Positions 6,657 to 14,337 are shown, numbered from the stretch's first letter. The stretch: DNA of 16,417 bases from CAVPGH01 sp046726955 (GCA_046726955.1 JBKPBQ010000160.1:1-16417); one strand, 5' to 3'. Numbers and translations: made by a program. Notes: generated by a model from the sequence alone, not told the origin.

Positions 6657-7244
6657 ATGGACGCTTCGACGCTCCTGGAGCACATTCCCACGATCGGCCT
6701 CGCCATCGCGCTCGCCGCGTGCGCCGGGTTCCGCGCCTGGCTGCCCCTGCTGCTCGCGGGGGCCGTGGCTCGCGCGGGCTGGCTCGACCTGGGACCGGGC
6801 TTCCAGTTCCTGGCTTCCAACAAAGCCCTCGCCATTTTCGCCGTGGCCAGCGTCATAGAGCTTGTGGGAGACAAGATTCCCGCGGTGGACCACGCGCTCG
6901 ACATCATCGGCACGCCGCTGCGGCCGGCGGCGGGGGCGCTCCTCGCCGCCTCCGTCCTCGGCTTCGTACCCGACCCGTTGACGGCGCTCGTCCTGGGAGT
7001 GGTCGTGGGCGCGCCCACCGCCCTCGTCCCCCACGCCGCGAAGTCCGCGCTGCGCACCGCCTCCACCGTCTTCACGGCCGGGCTCGCCAACCCCATCATC
7101 AGCGTCCTCGAGGACATCGTGACGGTCGCGCTCTTCGCGCTCGCGATCCTCGTCCCGCTGCTCGTCGTGCTCCTGATCGTGCTCGCGGGAGGCTGGGCCG
7201 CGCGACGGCTCGCCTCCTCACCGGCGCCGGTCAAGACCGCGTGA
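6657..7244 (+). CDS. DUF4126 integral membrane protein
   Basis: A 195-residue hydrophobic protein with about four to five membrane segments (roughly 12-35, 55-68, 85-115 and 150-178). The family signature is clear: AACAGFRAWLPLL near the N-terminus, then ELVGDKIPAVDHALDIIGT and PLRPAAGALLAASVLG in the middle. DUF4126 has no established function. Its ATG is placed by a promoter that ends six bases upstream. Its stop codon overlaps the GTG start of the VWA gene (GTGA), so the two are translated together. This pairing does not by itself reveal a role. Confidence 0.85.
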   Translation: MDASTLLEHIPTIGLAIALAACAGFRAWLPLLLAGAVARAGWLDLGPGFQFLASNKALAIFAVASVIELVGDKIPAVDHALDIIGTPLRPAAGALLAASVLGFVPDPLTALVLGVVVGAPTALVPHAAKSALRTASTVFTAGLANPIISVLEDIVTVALFALAILVPLLVVLLIVLAGGWAARRLASSPAPVKTA

Positions 7245-8218
7245 AGACGCGGCTGCCGCTCCTCCTCGCCCTGGGGGCGATGACGCTGGGGCTCCGCGCC
7301 TCTGCGTCCGCCCAGACGCCGACGCCCTCGCCGTCTCCCGGCCAATCGCCGCCTCCCCTCACGCTCGAGGTCGGCGTCGACGTCGTCTCGGTGACGGCGA
7401 TCGTCTTCGACAAGGCCGGGCACTTCGTGAAGGGCCTGGGCCCCAAGGACGTGCAGCTCACGGAGGACGGGGTCCCCCAGGAGGTCACGTACTTCCGCGA
7501 GGGCGCGGGACCGGGCGAGGATCGCATTCCGCTCTCCGTCGTCCTCGTCCTCGACACCAGCGGCAGCATGAAGCCCAGCATGCGCTTCCTGCAGGAGGCG
7601 GTGCTGAGCTTCGTCTACAAGCTCGAGGACGTCGACAGCGCGCTCGTGGTCAGCTTCAACGAGACGGTGAAGGGCAGCGTCGAGTTCACGAGCGACACCG
7701 ACCGGCTGGAGCGGTTCGTGGACGGGCTGCAGGCCTGGGGAGGCACGAGCCTCTACGACGCGCTGCACTACAGCCTCGAGCGCATCAAGGACGAGCCGGG
7801 GCGCAAGGCCGTCATCGTCTTCAGCGACGGCGCCGACACCACGAGCCAGATGAAAGAGCAGGAGGTCGTCGACTACGCGCGCGCCGTCGAGGCCACGGTG
7901 TACTCGATCGGGTTCACGGGCAGCGGCGGCGGGATGTTCGGGGGAAGCGCCAAGGGCTTCCTGAAGAAGGTCGCGGACGAGACGGGCGGCGACTACTTCG
8001 CCCCCAGCAAGGTCGGCGACCTCATCAAGGTCTTCCAGGCCATCTCGAACGAGCTCAAGAACCACTACCTGCTCGCGTACTCCCCCAAGCGCGCCCCCGA
8101 CGGCGGCTACCGCACGATCTCGCTCAAGATCCCGAGCCGGCCCGAGCTGCAAGTGCGCGTCCGCAAGGGCTACTTCGCCGTCAAGAAGCGCCCGCCCGCC
8201 AAGAAGAGAGCGGACTAG
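7241..8218 (+). CDS. Secreted VWFA-domain protein (Acidobacterial type)
   Basis: A 325-residue exported protein starting at GTG 7241, overlapping the preceding stop. Residues 1-24 are a signal peptide (LPLLLALGAMTLGL, then ASASAQ). A Pro/Thr/Ser spacer follows, then an N-terminal beta domain (VDVVSVTAIVFDKAG ... LTEDGVPQEVTYF) typical of the VWFA-related proteins expanded in Acidobacteriota. The von Willebrand A domain runs from about 97 to 285 with an intact metal site: DTSGSM at 105-110, the Thr of GGTS (T169) and the Asp of SDGAD (D196). It ends in a basic tail. Such proteins bind partners through a divalent cation in the periplasm or on the surface; the partner is unknown. The longer frame upstream is a shadow of the DUF4126 gene. 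Confidence 0.87.
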   Translation: MKTRLPLLLALGAMTLGLRASASAQTPTPSPSPGQSPPPLTLEVGVDVVSVTAIVFDKAGHFVKGLGPKDVQLTEDGVPQEVTYFREGAGPGEDRIPLSVVLVLDTSGSMKPSMRFLQEAVLSFVYKLEDVDSALVVSFNETVKGSVEFTSDTDRLERFVDGLQAWGGTSLYDALHYSLERIKDEPGRKAVIVFSDGADTTSQMKEQEVVDYARAVEATVYSIGFTGSGGGMFGGSAKGFLKKVADETGGDYFAPSKVGDLIKVFQAISNELKNHYLLAYSPKRAPDGGYRTISLKIPSRPELQVRVRKGYFAVKKRPPAKKRAD

Positions 8219-8222
8219 CGAC

Positions 8223-8236
8223 GACGCGGGGGCGTC
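8223..8236 (+). repeat. Short stem-loop after the VWA gene
   Basis: GACGC (8223-8227) and GCGTC (8232-8236) pair around a GGGG loop five bases after the stop codon at 8218. There is no T-tract. It may contribute to a 3' end but is too small to call a terminator with confidence. Confidence 0.25.
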
Positions 8237-8291
8237 TGGGGTTGACCCGCGCCCAGCTCCGCTCGCCTCTCGAGAAGCACGGGCAGGTGTT

Positions 8292-8298
8292 GGAGAGG
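8292..8298 (+). promoter_or_regulatory. Shine-Dalgarno site that fixes the GTG 8305 start
   Basis: GGAGAGG lies six bases before GTG 8305, and no comparable site precedes the longer in-frame TTG at 8242. The shorter protein begins directly with an arginine-rich n-region and a hydrophobic core, as expected for a signal peptide. Confidence 0.6.
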
Positions 8299-8304
8299 TG
8301 CGTC

Positions 8305-9330
8305 GTGAGAAGACGGATTGCCGAAGTGATCGCAGCCGTGGCCGTCGTCGCTCTCGTGCTCGGAGCGGCGGCCGAGGAGACCATCGAGGCGCGGCTCCAG
8401 AGGTTCCTGCGCACGTCGGTGAAGCTCGACGAGGCGCAGCTCGCGGCCGTGGAGAAGGGCGAGGTGGTCACGAAGCTCCTGCCCATGGCCGACGCCTCGG
8501 AGATCGCCGCTTTCGGAGCGGTGAAGACCGCCGGAGATCCCGACCTGCTCCTGCGCCTCGCCAAGGACGTCCCCAAGCTCCGCAAGGTCCCGCAGGTCGT
8601 GGAGATGGGGATGTTCGGCGCGCCCCCCACCCTCGCCGATCTCGCGGGGCTCACCTGGCCTCCCGACGACGTGGCCGCCCTCCGCAAGTGCAAGCCGGGA
8701 AGCTGCGACGTGAAGCTCGGCACGAAGGGGCTCGAGATCCTGTCCCAGGTCGACTGGTCGGCGGCCGACGCACAGGGCCGCGCCGTCGCGATCCTCAACC
8801 AGGGCATCGTCGACTACGCGGCCGCCTACGAGAAGGGCGGCATGGACGCGCTCGGCGACACGCTCGACAAGAAGACGGCCCGGTCGCGCGCCCAGGAGTA
8901 CCGGTCGCTCCTCGCTCACTCTCCGTACCTCGTCGAGTACGTGAAGGAGTTCCACGACTACCTTGCGAGCTACCCGCAGGGCGCGCTCGCCGACGCCGAG
9001 GACGTCCTCTACTGGACGAAGGACACGTTCGGTCCGAAGCCCGTCATCTCCGGCTTCCACCAGACGACGTACCGCAGGGACGGGGGCGCGCTCGTCGCCA
9101 CCAAGCTCCTCGCCGCCAGCCACTACTACAACGCGGGCCTCGAGATGATGGCGGGTGTCGCCACCGGGGACGGCAAGACGATGTACCTCGTCCTCCTCTA
9201 CCGCACGCGGCTCGACCCCCCCACCGGCATGCTCGCGGGAGTGCTCATGGGCAAGATCAAGGACGGCGCGGAGAACGGCGTCAAGGAGAAGCTCAAGAGG
9301 ACGCAGCGCCGGCTCGGCGAGGGACGGTAG
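8305..9330 (+). CDS. Exported protein of unknown function with a CX4C motif
   Basis: I start this gene at GTG 8305 because GGAGAGG at 8292-8298 sits six bases upstream, and because that start yields a clean signal peptide (RRR followed by IAEVIAAVAVVALVLGAAA). The product has 341 residues. An upstream TTG at 8242 would add 21 residues with no ribosome-binding site. The mature part is alpha/beta, with KCKPGSC at 128-134 (two cysteines, C129 and C134, that could form a disulfide or hold a ligand), a Trp/Asp pair in SQVDWSAADAQGR, and conserved-looking aromatic/basic patches such as SGFHQTTYRR and ASHYYNAG. I do not recognise a named family or catalytic site. It is separated from the VWA gene by 86 bases. 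Confidence 0.78.
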   Translation: MRRRIAEVIAAVAVVALVLGAAAEETIEARLQRFLRTSVKLDEAQLAAVEKGEVVTKLLPMADASEIAAFGAVKTAGDPDLLLRLAKDVPKLRKVPQVVEMGMFGAPPTLADLAGLTWPPDDVAALRKCKPGSCDVKLGTKGLEILSQVDWSAADAQGRAVAILNQGIVDYAAAYEKGGMDALGDTLDKKTARSRAQEYRSLLAHSPYLVEYVKEFHDYLASYPQGALADAEDVLYWTKDTFGPKPVISGFHQTTYRRDGGALVATKLLAASHYYNAGLEMMAGVATGDGKTMYLVLLYRTRLDPPTGMLAGVLMGKIKDGAENGVKEKLKRTQRRLGEGR

Positions 9331-9406
9331 GCGAGCGGGTGATCCTCGACACCACCACTCGCCCGCCGGAGCATGGGAGGATACCCGCCACGCGAGAGGC
9401 ACGACG

Positions 9407-10447
9407 ATGTCGGTGAGCTGGGCGGACCTGCAGACCCGGGGGTTCGTCGTCGTGCGCTCGCTGCTCTCGCCGGCGGAGGTGGACGAGGTCCGCCGGGCCT
9501 GGGAGCAGTCGCGCCGCGGCGAGACGCTCTACGTCTCGATGGTCGCGAAGCCGCAGGACGTGAAGTTCGTGGCCTTGCGGCTGGCGAGCCTCCTCCCCGC
9601 GATCCGCGAGGCCACGGACATCCGCACGGACACGATCAGCGAGGAAGGCTTCTTCTTCCCCACGGAGTACACGAAGCTCGGCTGGCACACGGACCACAAG
9701 TCGTACTACACGGTCCAGGACCACTACCACTACCTGAACTTCTGGATGCCGATCGTGAAGCCGCGGCCCGACAAGTCGGGGCTCGGCCTCGTCCCCATGG
9801 ACAGCCTGCGCGCGGCCGCCCCCGACGTCTTCGCCGCGGTGGTGCGGAGGGGCGCCGCCGCTGTCCAGGACGGCGTCCTCCGCTACGAGACCGACGACGG
9901 CCGCATCGGCTCCCTGCCCTGCCCCGACTCGGTCGTGAACGCGATCGCGGTTGCCCCCGACGTCTCACCGGGAGACGTGATCGTGGCCAGGACGGACTTG
10001 CTGCACAAGACGCAGGACGCCGAAACGACGCGCGTCGCCCTCACCATGCGCGGCCTGTGGAGCCAGCAGCCGCTCAGCAAGAAGACGCTCCTCACGGGCT
10101 CGCCGGAGAAGCACCAGCGGATGCTCGCGGAGCCCATCGCCTTCCGCGGCCTCCTCGCCTGCTTCTGGATCGAGGGCCGGTCGCCGATCACGCTCGCCGA
10201 CTGCCGCGAGTGCTTCGAGCGCGTCCTGCGCCGGGAATGGCGCGCCTCGCTCCTCGCGGTCGCCGCCACCGTCCTCTTCCCGCTCGTGCTGCTGCCGCAC
10301 AGGATCCGCTCGATGCGGCGGGAGAGCGGCTCGTGGCCGCGGGCGATCGCCGACCTCGTCCGCCTCGACCTCCGGTATCGCCGGGCCAGCCGGGCGATGC
10401 GGCGGCAGGGAGCGACGCCGGCGGCCGCGAGCCAGGCGCTCCGCTAG
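9407..10447 (+). CDS. Phytanoyl-CoA dioxygenase-like 2-oxoglutarate/Fe(II) oxygenase with membrane tail
   Basis: A 346-residue protein starting at ATG 9407, with GAGAGG at 9394-9399. Residues about 5 to 225 form the double-stranded beta-helix oxygenase domain. H94 and D96 (GWHTDHKS) and H200 (LLHKTQ) make the iron triad, and R209 (TRVAL), nine residues after the last His, should bind the 2-oxoglutarate carboxylate. All required residues are present, so an active hydroxylase is expected; the substrate is unknown. After the catalytic domain a hydrophobic segment at 281-298 (SLLAVAATVLFPLVLLP) and a very basic amphipathic tail follow, which is unusual for the family and suggests attachment to the membrane and perhaps a lipid substrate. 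The gene converges on the hydrolase gene with overlapping stops. The longer open frame from 9155 is not supported. Confidence 0.83.
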   Translation: MSVSWADLQTRGFVVVRSLLSPAEVDEVRRAWEQSRRGETLYVSMVAKPQDVKFVALRLASLLPAIREATDIRTDTISEEGFFFPTEYTKLGWHTDHKSYYTVQDHYHYLNFWMPIVKPRPDKSGLGLVPMDSLRAAAPDVFAAVVRRGAAAVQDGVLRYETDDGRIGSLPCPDSVVNAIAVAPDVSPGDVIVARTDLLHKTQDAETTRVALTMRGLWSQQPLSKKTLLTGSPEKHQRMLAEPIAFRGLLACFWIEGRSPITLADCRECFERVLRREWRASLLAVAATVLFPLVLLPHRIRSMRRESGSWPRAIADLVRLDLRYRRASRAMRRQGATPAAASQALR

Positions 10448-12675
10448 CGGAGGCCCACGTCGTCGAGGGCCACCCGTCCCGACCGGCTCGCGTCGAACAC
10501 GAAGCGCACCGACGCGAGCGCTCCCGGGTCGAACGCGGGGTTCACCGCCCGGAAATCCTCGAGGGCGATCTCGAAGCGCTGGAGCACGGGCTCGGACTCG
10601 CCCCGGGGGTCCAGGAACCCCGCCTTGAAGACATCTGTCGGGATGGGAGGAAGGAGGCCGCCGACGGCGCTCAGCCGGACGCCGGCAGCGTGCCCCGAAC
10701 GGTCCGAGGCCTCCACCCGCACGTCGAGCGGTGCGGCCGCGTCGCGGCGCAGGTCGGCGAGATGGAAGGTCAGCCGAGACGCCGCGGCCGTCCTCGCCCA
10801 GTCCGGCAGCGCTATCGCGTAGAACGGCCGCGCCGCCGCAGCGTCGCCGGCGGACCTCGGCCATCCGAGTCGGACGACGCGCGTTTCGGAAGGGAGCGCC
10901 CGGAGCGTCAGCGGACCTTCGCTCCACTCGGCGAGGCCGCGCGCCGAGACGCGCGCCCCATCTAGAGTCGCCGTGGCGAGATCGAGGTCTTCCTCGAAGT
11001 CGGCGACGACCCGCGTCCCGGCATCCCAGTACTGCTGGACGTAGTCGGTGGCGGGAAGCCACGAGGGTGCGGCACGGACGTCACGGAAGAGCGCGCGGTA
11101 CTCGTCCCGTCCGTGCAGCACCGCCTCCACGAAGGCGGAGACGAACGTCGCGGCGACCTGCTCCTGGTCGGCGCGCGCGAGCACCGACCGGCGGCTCTGC
11201 AGCAGCCGAGCAGGAAAGGCGAAGTCGCCGCCCCTCCAGTCGGAGTTGAACTGGCTGTGGTCCGCCCCGCGCACGTACACGCCGGCCTTGAACCACGGTC
11301 CTTCCGTCGTGAAGCGTACGCGCTGATACTGCCGCGAGCCCGCGTAAGACGGCACCTCGCCGTCCTTCGACCCGTGGAGCACCAGGTAGTCCACGTCCTC
11401 GAGACGGAGGGGGCGGCCTCCCGGGAAGACGCTCGCGTCGGGGGGAGCCAGGGCCGCGATCCCGCGGATGGAGAACCCGTAGTCGAAGCCGAGCCGGCCC
11501 AGGCCGGGATGGGCGCTGAGCCGGTTCAGCACGGCGGCGAGGGCGGCCGCCTCGCCGCCGCGCGAGTGCCCCACGAGGAGGACGCGCGTCAGGTCCACGC
11601 GGCCGAAGAGCGGGTGATCGCGCTCTTCGTTCCAGTGGCGCCAGAGGCGCAGGTGCTCGAGGAGCAGGAAGGCGCGGGCGTCGATGTCCTCGGAGAGGTC
11701 GACCTCGCTTCCCCCGAGCATGTCCGCGAGCGAGTAGTTGAGGAAGTTCTCGTCGATGGACACCGCGGCGGCCCCTCGGCTCGAGAGGAGGCGCAAGAAG
11801 TAGTCGAAGCCGCGGTCCGATACGGTCTCCGCGTTCCTCTGGCCGTGGACGAAAACGACGAGCGGAAAGCGGCCCGCGGCTTCAGGCAGGAACACGCGGC
11901 CCTGCAGGGGCAGCCGCCGCGAATCGAACCCCCAGTAGCGCGTGCGCGCCGCGCCCCGCACGCCGCTCCAGCCCGGCAGGAGCGACGAGCCGTCGACGCT
12001 CGGCGCGCGCCACGTGGCTCCCGAGCCGTACTCCGGACGGCGCCGGTCTTCGCCGCCTCCGTAGCTCCACTGGCGCACGTCGTACGGCCCGAGCTGCGAC
12101 GGGTTCGGAAGCGTGAGGCGCGCGGCCGCCATCGCGGGAGGAACCGCGACCACTCTCGCCGCGCGTCCCGGCCAGAGAAGCCACGCGCCGAGCGGCAGCA
12201 ATATGAGCGCCGCGCCTCCGAGAAGAACGCGTTCCTTCCGCCGGCCATGCCAGGGCCTCGGCCGGACGATCCCGGCGAGGCCGGCGCCGAGCAGCGAGAC
12301 GCCGGCGAAGACGATGGGCAGGCCCCAGATCGCGCGCGCGACCCCTTCGACGGCGAGGATCGAGCCCATCACGAAGGCCGCCGCCGCGAGGGTCCACTGG
12401 TACGCTCGCGGAAGCAGCTGCAGGAGCCAGAGCTCGAGGACGACGAGGCCGCCGTAGGCGATCCCGGCCAAAACGAGCCCGGAAAGGACCAGCCACCCTG
12501 CGGCGTTCGGCCCGGACCGTCCCGAGGACGCGGTCACCGCGAGCAGGAGCGTGAGGAGCGTGAAGGCCGCGACGGCGAGCACCGCTCTACCCCAGACGCC
12601 GCGGACCCGCGCGAAGACGCGGGACCGTTGCGCAGGCGGTGCCAGTTCCGGTTGGACGCGGAGCAGCTCCGACAA
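10444..12675 (-). CDS. Membrane-anchored alpha/beta hydrolase with C-terminal beta-sandwich domain
   Basis: Starting at TTG 12675 the protein has 743 residues. About five hydrophobic helices occupy 30-168, with a strongly basic loop (RPRPWHGRRKER) before the fifth, which by the positive-inside rule places the rest outside the cytoplasm. The hydrolase domain follows at roughly 250-545: VVFVHGQRN oxyanion region near 277, nucleophile S371 in GHSRGG, acid D438 in HGSKDGE and H473 in GADHSQF. A C-terminal beta-sandwich (about 560-743, ending GRVALDDVGLR) resembles carbohydrate-binding or CIA30-type folds. Esterase or lipase-like activity is likely; the substrate is unknown. I reject the longer ATG at 12765 because the extra 30 codons have A/T at many third positions, unlike the body, and because GGGAGG precedes the TTG. 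Confidence 0.8.
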   Translation of the reverse strand: MSELLRVQPELAPPAQRSRVFARVRGVWGRAVLAVAAFTLLTLLLAVTASSGRSGPNAAGWLVLSGLVLAGIAYGGLVVLELWLLQLLPRAYQWTLAAAAFVMGSILAVEGVARAIWGLPIVFAGVSLLGAGLAGIVRPRPWHGRRKERVLLGGAALILLPLGAWLLWPGRAARVVAVPPAMAAARLTLPNPSQLGPYDVRQWSYGGGEDRRRPEYGSGATWRAPSVDGSSLLPGWSGVRGAARTRYWGFDSRRLPLQGRVFLPEAAGRFPLVVFVHGQRNAETVSDRGFDYFLRLLSSRGAAAVSIDENFLNYSLADMLGGSEVDLSEDIDARAFLLLEHLRLWRHWNEERDHPLFGRVDLTRVLLVGHSRGGEAAALAAVLNRLSAHPGLGRLGFDYGFSIRGIAALAPPDASVFPGGRPLRLEDVDYLVLHGSKDGEVPSYAGSRQYQRVRFTTEGPWFKAGVYVRGADHSQFNSDWRGGDFAFPARLLQSRRSVLARADQEQVAATFVSAFVEAVLHGRDEYRALFRDVRAAPSWLPATDYVQQYWDAGTRVVADFEEDLDLATATLDGARVSARGLAEWSEGPLTLRALPSETRVVRLGWPRSAGDAAAARPFYAIALPDWARTAAASRLTFHLADLRRDAAAPLDVRVEASDRSGHAAGVRLSAVGGLLPPIPTDVFKAGFLDPRGESEPVLQRFEIALEDFRAVNPAFDPGALASVRFVFDASRSGRVALDDVGLR

Positions 12676-12678
12676 TGG

Positions 12679-12684
12679 CCTCCC
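12679..12684 (-). promoter_or_regulatory. Shine-Dalgarno site supporting the hydrolase TTG start
   Basis: GGGAGG on the minus strand lies three bases before TTG 12675. The spacing is short, but the sequence is the best match near any in-frame start. It is part of a 13-base repeat described separately. Confidence 0.45.
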
Positions 12685-12731
12685 ACGGCCGGGGGAGGGG
12701 CCCGGGAGTCTAGGTGCGGTGCCCAAGCTTA

Positions 12732-12755
12732 GTTCGGGTACGGTTCGTGAGACAA
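12732..12755 (-). promoter_or_regulatory. Weak candidate promoter for the hydrolase gene
   Basis: On the minus strand TTGTCT (12750-12755) is followed after 18 bases by TAAGCT (about 12726-12731), each matching consensus at four of six positions. It lies in the A/T-richer part of the divergent gap and would give a leader of about 45 bases to TTG 12675. The evidence is modest. Confidence 0.28.
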
Positions 12756-12800
12756 TGGCCTCCATTCTTCCGTCGTTTCCGCACCACCCTCCCGTACGCC

Positions 12801-13277
12801 ATGATCAGCGCGCACGATCACGCTGCGATCGTCGACGCCGTCTATCGGCTCGGGCTCTACGCCGACGAGCTCCGGTGGGATGACCTGCTGGGCTTGCTCG
12901 CCGAGGAGGTCCGCCTGGACTATTCCTCCATGCCCGGGGGCGTGGCCGCGGTAGTGAAGGCGACCGATCTCGTCACGGGCTGGCGCAGCTACCTGCCCGG
13001 GTTCGACAGCACGCAGCACGTGATCGCCGGCGTGATCGTCGATCCCGAAGGCGACGACGTGGCGGCGCGCGCCCAGCTCAACGCCACCTTCCGGATCGAC
13101 GAGCACGGCGTGCAGCGCCTGTGGCACGTGGCCGGGCTCTACGTCTTCACTCTGCGGCACCAGGGCACGGGCTGGCGCTTCGTCGCGCTCACGCTCAAGG
13201 TGGCCTGGGACACGGGCGATCCGCAGCTCCGCGAGCTCGCCGCCGACCGCGTGCGCCTCGGGACCGCGAGGCGTTGA
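12801..13277 (+). CDS. SnoaL-like / nuclear transport factor 2-fold protein
   Basis: A 158-residue protein from ATG 12801. The N-terminal helix pattern (AIVDAVYRLGLYADELRWDDLLGLLAEEVRLDYSS) and the later TQHVIAGVIVD and ARAQLNATF strands are typical of the SnoaL-like NTF2 fold used by small isomerases, cyclases, dehydratases and binding proteins. H-bonding residues in the pocket are plausible, but no specific reaction can be assigned. No clear ribosome-binding site is visible. The reading frame is open further upstream to 12714, but that stretch is A/T-rich at third positions and basic, unlike the family. The stop overlaps the TTG start of the next gene (TTGA), so the two proteins are probably made together. 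Confidence 0.8.
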   Translation: MISAHDHAAIVDAVYRLGLYADELRWDDLLGLLAEEVRLDYSSMPGGVAAVVKATDLVTGWRSYLPGFDSTQHVIAGVIVDPEGDDVAARAQLNATFRIDEHGVQRLWHVAGLYVFTLRHQGTGWRFVALTLKVAWDTGDPQLRELAADRVRLGTARR

Positions 13278-14284
13278 CGACACCCTCCCGCAATCGGCAA
13301 TTTCGCGTGGCGCGGCGGCCGGTGGGCCTGCCCCGCCGCGAAGACTGGGCCTGCGTCGAAGAGCCCGTGCCCGAGCCCGCCGACGGCCAGCTGCTCGTCC
13401 GGGTCACGCACATCTCGCTCGACCCCGCCATGCGGGACTGGATGGGCGAGGGATCGTCCTATGCCCCCATCGCCCTCGGCGACGTCATGCGGGCCGCCGC
13501 CGTCGGCCGCGTCGTGGCGTCCCGCAACGGCGCTTTCTCTCCTGGCGACCACGTGACCGGCGTGTTCGGCGTCCAGGACTACGCGCTCTCCGACGACTCC
13601 GGGACGGCCAGGATCGACGCCTCGGTGCTCCCCCTTCCCGTCTACCTGAGCGCGCTCGGGGCGACCGGCCTCACGGCCTACTTCGGGCTCGTGGAAGTGG
13701 GACGACCTCGCCCCGGCGAGACCGTCGTGGTGTCCGCCGCGGCGGGGGCGACGGGCATGATCGCGGGACAGATCGCCCGCATCTTCGGCGCCCGGGCGGT
13801 CGGCATCGTCGGCGGAGAGGCCAAGCGCCGCTTCGTCGTGGAGGAGCTCGGCTTCGACGGGGCCATCGACTACAAGGACGGCGACCTCGACGCCGGCCTG
13901 CGGGCCTGCTGTCCGAACGGCGTCGACGTCTTCTTCGACAACGTGGGAGGGCCGATCCTCGACGCGGTGATGAAGCAGATCGCCCGCGGGGCGCGCGTCG
14001 TCGTGTGCGGCGCAATCTCCCGCTACAACGACCCCGCGCCCTTCCGCTGCGTGACCGACTACTGGCCGCTCCTGACGAAGAGCGCGCGGATGGAGGGCTT
14101 CCGCGTCTTCGACTACGCCGACCGTTACGGTGAGGCCTGTCGGGCGATCTACGGGTGGATGGCCGCGGGACGGCTCAAGTCTCGCGAGCAGATCGTGGAG
14201 GGCCTGGACTCGTTCCCGGACGCCCTGCTCGGCCTCTTCCGGGGAGACAACATCGGCAAGCTCGTTCTCAAGATCGCCGACTGA
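13274..14284 (+). CDS. NADP-dependent medium-chain oxidoreductase (CurA / leukotriene B4 dehydrogenase-like)
   Basis: A 336-residue protein starting at TTG 13274, overlapping the preceding stop, with GAGG just upstream. The N-terminal catalytic domain has RVTHISLDPAMRDWM, diagnostic of zinc-independent NADP-dependent double-bond reductases. The nucleotide-binding site AAAGATG lies at 155-161, followed by GQIARIFGARAVGIVGG, and the later VDVFFDNVGGPILD and VVVCGAISRYN motifs are typical. Length is normal. The family reduces the C=C bond of enones such as prostaglandin-like or quinone-like compounds with NADPH. Coupling with a SnoaL-like protein suggests they process the same small molecule, which cannot be identified. 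The open frame upstream of 13274 is a shadow of the SnoaL gene. Confidence 0.88.
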   Translation: MTTPSRNRQFRVARRPVGLPRREDWACVEEPVPEPADGQLLVRVTHISLDPAMRDWMGEGSSYAPIALGDVMRAAAVGRVVASRNGAFSPGDHVTGVFGVQDYALSDDSGTARIDASVLPLPVYLSALGATGLTAYFGLVEVGRPRPGETVVVSAAAGATGMIAGQIARIFGARAVGIVGGEAKRRFVVEELGFDGAIDYKDGDLDAGLRACCPNGVDVFFDNVGGPILDAVMKQIARGARVVVCGAISRYNDPAPFRCVTDYWPLLTKSARMEGFRVFDYADRYGEACRAIYGWMAAGRLKSREQIVEGLDSFPDALLGLFRGDNIGKLVLKIAD

Positions 14285-14313
14285 CGCTCCCTGGGCCCGC
14301 TCACCCGCCCCCC

Positions 14314-14327
14314 CGTCAATCATGACG
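14314..14327. promoter_or_regulatory. Palindrome CGTCA-ATCA-TGACG, candidate operator
   Basis: A perfect five-base inverted repeat with a four-base centre lies just upstream of the TATATAAG element. Part of the right arm, TGACGGA (14323-14329), recurs at 14377-14383 across the start of the DUF3224 gene. The position fits an operator for the WYL regulator encoded downstream, but that is inference. Confidence 0.4.
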
Positions 14328-14337
14328 GAATCTGACA

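Larger units (their letters stand above)
12671..12763. repeat. 13-base direct repeat GACAATGGCCTCC (two copies)
   Basis: Identical copies lie at 12671-12683 and 12751-12763, start to start 80 bases apart, flanking the region between the divergent hydrolase and SnoaL-like genes. On the minus strand the unit reads GGAGGCCATTGTC, that is, a Shine-Dalgarno-like sequence with TTG. Only the left copy is in frame with the hydrolase at TTG. Confidence 0.6.

Noticed and set aside
8242..8304. Upstream TTG start for the exported unknown protein
   Set aside because: It has no ribosome-binding site and would place 21 polar residues before the signal peptide; GTG 8305 has GGAGAGG at ideal spacing.
11113..12732. 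A 539-residue plus-strand open frame opposite the hydrolase
   Set aside because: The hydrolase strand has a complete catalytic triad and membrane helices; the plus-strand product is compositionally biased and featureless.
12676..12765. ATG 12765 as the hydrolase start
   Set aside because: The added 30 codons have many A/T third positions and a Pro-rich non-family sequence, and would leave just 35 bases to the divergent gene.
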